This document shows positions 39,001 through 45,000 of a stretch of DNA of 64,000 nt, piece after piece. The DNA is taken from positions 4,410,501 through 4,474,500 of the forward strand of contig NC_135014.1 of assembly GCF_051020955.1 (NCBI RefSeq). Reading direction: 5' to 3'. Source of the stretch: Megalopta genalis (Eukaryota > Arthropoda > Insecta > Hymenoptera > Halictidae). A program made the translations under genes and the position numbers. The notes under the pieces were generated by a model. It was not told where the DNA came from, ran no database searches, and saw nothing but the letters and a program-made list of their open reading frames with translations. The first letter of the stretch is position 1; every line of letters begins with the position of its first letter.

Positions 39001-42000
39001 CTTGCAATAATTGAGCCGTTTATTTTGAAAGTGGCATAAGTCACTTTTTCAAAAAAAAAGTGTTACCATTAGGTAACACTAATTACAATTGAACGGTATC
39101 TTTTCATTTTAAAAAAAGTTGCAATGAATAAGTTGAGAACTATTGAGATTTGTTCGAGAGAAGTTTTGATAATTAACGGTATAACAAACATGTTTATTTT
39201 GAAAGTGGCGTAAGTCACTGTACTCGGGAAATTCATTGCGGGGCTTAGTGTAAAAGAAATAGAAACGTGTGATAAGCGTGTGTGAAGTATTGTTTTGAAT
39301 TATTTTCAGTATTTTTAAAAAAGTTGTGATCATTGGACTTTTTTTATAAGTGCGAAAGAATAGTGCAGTTTTGTAAATTATATTATAGCGATGTGGCGGC
39401 TACCTCCAGACCCGCCAGCAGATGGCTATAAAATGTTTGATAAACTAACTTTAGATGAAAAAGATGAATTTCTAACTTTGGATTTGTCACCAAAAAGAGG
39501 AAGACCTAGGCGTTATTAACAAATAGAAATGGATCCGTTATACGCTGGATCTCGTCCTGTTTCTTCAGCAAAATACAAAGACACGATGGACTTGCTTAAT
39601 TATATACCCCCGATATACCACAGTTATTTAAAAAATTTGAAACAAAACACGATTTCCGAGGACTTGATCGCTCCTATCGATGACGAAAATTAAATTGAAC
39701 CGATGTATTTTCATATAAATTACTTATACTTATGTTTCAAAATGTACTAATTAATTTTGTATTTTATGAATATTAAAATAAAAAATACTTAAATCAAGCC
39801 TTTATATTAAATATGTTCATGGTATAAATTATTATTACATATGTAATTTATTCAACAATTTTAGTAAATCACTGTCCTTTCAAAACATCGCTTCGGTAAA
39901 ATACGTCGGACAAAATGAATATATGTCAGTCATTTTTCTAAACTATTTATTTTGAAAGTGGCTCAAGTCACTTTACCGCAATGAAAAGTGGTGATTTTTT
40001 AATGTTTATACGAAATTATTTATACCGAGAAAAATATCAGTATGTTGAGATAACAAATAGAAGTAAATCTTCTCGAAGGTTAGCATTCATATTTTCAAAC
40101 GTGTTAAAACGCAAACCCTTAAATATATCGACTTGAAAACAAAGTGACTTATGCCACTTTCAAAATAAACGGCTCAAATAATTGCACGAAACGTGCAACC
40201 TTGATTTTGTAGATGCACGAGCACTGTAATATTACAAACGACAGTATGAACCGAGAAATATAAAAATAGGGGAATACGAGATTTCGCGCGTGTCGTGGTC
40301 TATCCAGCGAGCTCGTATCGATCCTTGCCGTCTCGATAGTGCATCGAAGACCGACCGTCTCGCAGAGAAAGGATTGCACACGTAATTGTGTTCGCGAATC
40401 GCAACAACCGTTGCGCGTTATGTCGATCGTTTCTGAAACAGCGACAAGTCGAGAGAAATTTTATTCGGTCCTTCGCCCCCTGTAATATTGCTTCGCCATT
40501 ATACGTGACAAGATTATGTGTTATCAGATTATCGTAATTTCACTCGCCAAGGATTATTACGCGCGAAAGCTAACGCGGAATTCTTCACGAGGTGTTGCAT
40601 AAAAGAATGTTACGGTGAAAGAGTCGAATAACTCAGCCTGTATTACAATGAAAAAAAGAAGAATCCCGAATCTAGTTAAAAATCGAGGTCATCGGACGCG
40701 CTTGCTCCGGTGTCAACGAATGTCTAAGAAAACGAATTAGGTAATCGAAGTGCCTAATTAGGTAGGTAAAGATAAAGCTCGATAAAGAGTTAAGAATGCA
40801 GCCTACCTGTTCTGCTGTGTCCCCAGTCTCTGTCGTTCATCTCTGGCGGCCTGATGATCTTTGAACTTCGTCTCGGCGCTCTTGACGATCCTCTCGTGCA
40901 GCCTCTTCTCGAGATCGCGGGAAGCCTTCTGCAGCTCCTCGAAGCTCGACTTCTGGCTGAGCTTGCAGCCCTCCTCGAAGTTCGCCTTGTCGAAGTCGGC
41001 GACGAAGTCGCTGTCCTCGCTGGTCTCCTCTTTGCTGGAGAAACTCAACGAATACTCGGGCGTGGTTCTCTGGTCTTGGGGCCGGATAGGACCCAGATCG
41101 ATCAGCTTCTCGCTCTCCCGGACCCAAGAAGCGATCGCGGACGCGTTGTTCGGCGCCGGGTGGTCGCTCGTCTTCCGATTGTTCCGACTGTTCCGACTGT
41201 CCTGTCTCGTCGGCAGCTGTATCGGTATCGGTTTCTCGTTTTTCCTTCTCTTGGGGATCGCTGGCGGCCGCAAGGGAATCGGTGGAGGAGCTACCTGCAT
41301 CAACAAGTTACCCGGTCGAGTCCCTTTCGCTGCCTCTCCCCTATTTCGTCCGCGAGAGACCCCTCGAGACCAATTCGGTGTTGCAAGCATGCAGTAGAAT
41401 GGGACGACAATAGTCAGGCTCGGTTGCGAAAGACGCTGTTCAGGATCGAATCTACCGTTCGCCGGGACGAGGGGAATAAATGCGCAGGCGAAAACAGTGT
41501 TTGCCACGAGGCCACACGAGTTGTTCAGTTCCGTTTAACGTTGAATTATTCTGCAGTTGTTTGTGTAATCGTAACGACACGCGGAGAACTATCTTCACGT
41601 GGATTATGTTGATCCAAGTACGAGAATCGAGAAGAGAATTATAAAATGGATTTTAAAATAATTTGCCGCGACGATGCGAGCACGGCCCAAGGATTATGAA
41701 AAGAATTATAAAACGAATTTTTAAATAACTTGCTGCGGCGATGCGAACGCGGCACGGGGATTACGAAGAGAATTATAAAACGAATTTTAAAACAATTTGC
41801 TGCGACGATGCGGACACGGTACGAGGATAAAGTGAAAAAATTAGAAAGTAAATTTAAACATAATTTACCGCGTTGATGTAAACACGGCACGAGGATGAAA
41901 TGCATTGTAAAAATAATCTACCGCGTGTTTCTTGAGAATTTAAATGCCAGAGGCATAAATAAAAGTAGAATCGCGTCTTTGGAAATGAACAATGAAAATA

Positions 42001-45000
42001 ATTCTGTAGCGATGTGCCAAGGTTCGAGAAAGTATGGCAGTAGAAAAGATCGTCTTAAGCCCAACCTAATTAACACTTTGCAGTTGTTGCATGTGTTAAT
42101 TAATGGAGCAATTTTCGAATGTTATTCAAAAAGAAGAAAGAGAGAGGGAGAGAAAGTAATTGACTAAATGTATGTAGACTGCGGATTTACGTGAAAAATA
42201 AAAATAGTCAACATCGCTTAAATAGCATGCTCGTAATTTCGGCCCGTTCTTTCTTCAATCATTTTAATAGATTTGAAACAATACATCAACGTTCTTAAAT
42301 TCTTCGAATCGTTTTACTATTTTCAACCGCATCCACCGAACTTGATCATAAATACGTGAAATCCGCAGCGTAGTAATTATTATTTAATTAATGAGTGACA
42401 ACGTTCGATCGCGCAACCAAAATTACAGTCTCGTTCGCTGTCAAAGTTTATGCTTTCCAGGACCGTGGGGTCACGCGTAAAGCGTAAAGTCTACCTGAAA
42501 CGATCCTGGAAAGTTCCCGTAGCTGAAAAAGTAACAGCTGAAAGGATACTTGCGTGCGTCTAATTGTCCAATGCGTGTCCGTGTGAGGTGTGCGAGTGTG
42601 TGAACGGTGACGATTGGCCCGCGTTCGTCCAGATTTATCCGCGGTCTCGGAAAAACCGAGACCGGTGTCCCGGTTGATCCATTAAATCCTCGTTTGCTCG
42701 GTAATTACGCGGCCGGGTTCGAGGCACGGGGACGAACGAGTCCTACGAACGCGTCCCTGCGGAGAATGTTTCGTCGCTTCTGCTCGATTTAATACGCGGC
42801 CGCGTAGCTGCTACACGAGCTATACACGCCCGCCTAGAATACGCCATCGCTTTTCGCTCTGTCGTTGTTAATTCGCGGAACGTCGCCAAGCCGCTAACCA
42901 CCGGGCTCGGCTTTAACGCAGCGATTTAGCCAACGACCGGCCGAAATTACGTGGCTCCCGATTTTCCCTTGTCGCTAAACTTCCCTCGAAGAAGCCTATC
43001 CCCGTAGAGACGATCAAAGAGATCCGCCCCCCCCTTCCCCCTTCGCGTGGCATACTTTTGTGCGATTCCGGACCGAACTGTCGGCTCCAGTTGCCAACAG
43101 CCTCCTCGATTTAATAAACAATAACCCCCACCGAGCGTGAGCCGATAATCGCTCGCGGTTCCAAAGTTGCCGTGCCGATGTTGTCGTGTGTTTTGTGAAC
43201 TGTTTCGTGTTTTGTCTGCGAAATAAAAGAGACCTGCGAGGTGATAGTGACTTTGTGGCAGTAGAATGTGGTGATTCGGACGAGAAGATGCGTTTCTGCG
43301 GAAACTGGCGAGCTTAGGCGAACGGAAAGAGCTTTCATCCTCTTCTTTAGATACCGATATCGAGATGTTGCTGCCCTTTTCTGATTGCGTAACTTTGGAA
43401 TCGTGATCCGATGTGATCGATTTTTGCCTCGAATCTCGGAGGAAAATTCGCAGACGACGCGTAACTTTGAATTAATTATTGGCAAACTATCGCCGATCAA
43501 TAGGATATCTTTTATTGTAAGTATCGTCAATTGCTACGTCATCTTTTAGAATCAGTATCGCCAATCGCCAGAACATCTTTTATAATCGGTAGACTGTGGA
43601 TTTTTATATAAAATAAAAATTATCTACATTTCTTGCAAGAATCAGGAGTCACTTGACAACTTCTCCCTTTCTTTAATTATAATAGGTCGAAAGCACAATG
43701 TATCGATACGCTTTAATTCCTCTGCTCTTCCTTCTCTTTAAGATTACAAATACTAATTTTTGTTAATAATTGCATAAAATCCATAGTCTAACAATCTGTA
43801 TCGCCAATTACTAGGCCATTTTTTATAATCGGTAGACCGTGGATTTTGATGTAAAATAAAAATGATCAACATTTGTTGCAAGAATCTGGAGTCACTTGAG
43901 AACTTCTCCCTTTCTTTAATTATAATAGGTCGAAAGTACAATGTATCGATACGCTTTAATTCCTTTGCTCTTTCTTCTCTTTAAAATTACAAATACTAAT
44001 TTTTGTCAATAATTGCATAAAATCCGCAGTCTAACCAATCTACATCGCCACTCACCGGGACATCTTTAATAATCAGTATCTTCCATAATCGGTATCAGCA
44101 TTTAAAGTGTACGAAGATGAAACTTGCTCTCTAAATAAATTTAACGGCCACCGCTATCCCACGAATTTGATACATTCATGATTCTATTAGGACACTACGA
44201 GCCACCGGGACGAACGAGTTTTTGCTTATAAGGGTTCGTAATAAATAGAATAAACAAGAAATAAAGAAAGAAAAGAAAAGAGATGTCTGATAAAGAAACG
44301 GAAGTTGTTTATGTCTCGACCAAATGTAACAAACACTTTTCCCGTCTGAAACTGTAACATTCGCAATCGAAATGTTTCCGGTTCCATACGACGTCCTAAT
44401 CGGCAGTCGCGAACCGTCTCCGCCTCACCAGTTTCCCCCGACGATTTCAAACCAAAACTGTTTAAATAAAAACCGAAACAGTTTCGAATCGACTTACCGC
44501 AGGTGCAGCGGAATGGCGTCGCGGTATTGGCGGTGGGACGCCACTTCCGGTGGGCGGTGGTTCCGGAAGCAGCGAGGCCCGTGCCGGCAGCTCCACGCTG
44601 TGAATTCTGCTCTGTCTGAAATTCGCAGATAAAACGAGCACCGTCTGAAAGCCGACTGCGGCGACAGGGGGGGCGGGAGGGTGGCGTCCGTAACAGAAAG
44701 CGTGGCAGACAATGCGTCGCGGGACTTCACGGCCGATAACACGCGAGGACACGTTGATCGCTTAATATCCCGTTGCCTTTGAAGGATCGCGCCCTTCAAT
44801 TAAGCAGCTCGAGTCGCCGGCCGCCCTTTGAGCGAGCGGATTTCCTTCGCGAGCGCTCCGGAGTCCCGGATAATTGCCGCTTCATTAGCATCGATGCGTC
44901 GGGAAAGGGCCGAGTCGAGACGCGCCGGAGAATCGCACGAACTCGCGGAAAGAACGGGCCAGAAGTTCATCGCGCCGCGCTCTAATAATCTCGTTATTCC

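Noticed and set aside
40803..41507. Start of corin at the first Met of the 234-codon frame around exon 3
   Set aside because: An acceptor at 41295 joins exon 2 in phase with matching proline-rich sequence, and exon 1 offers a start codon in good context.
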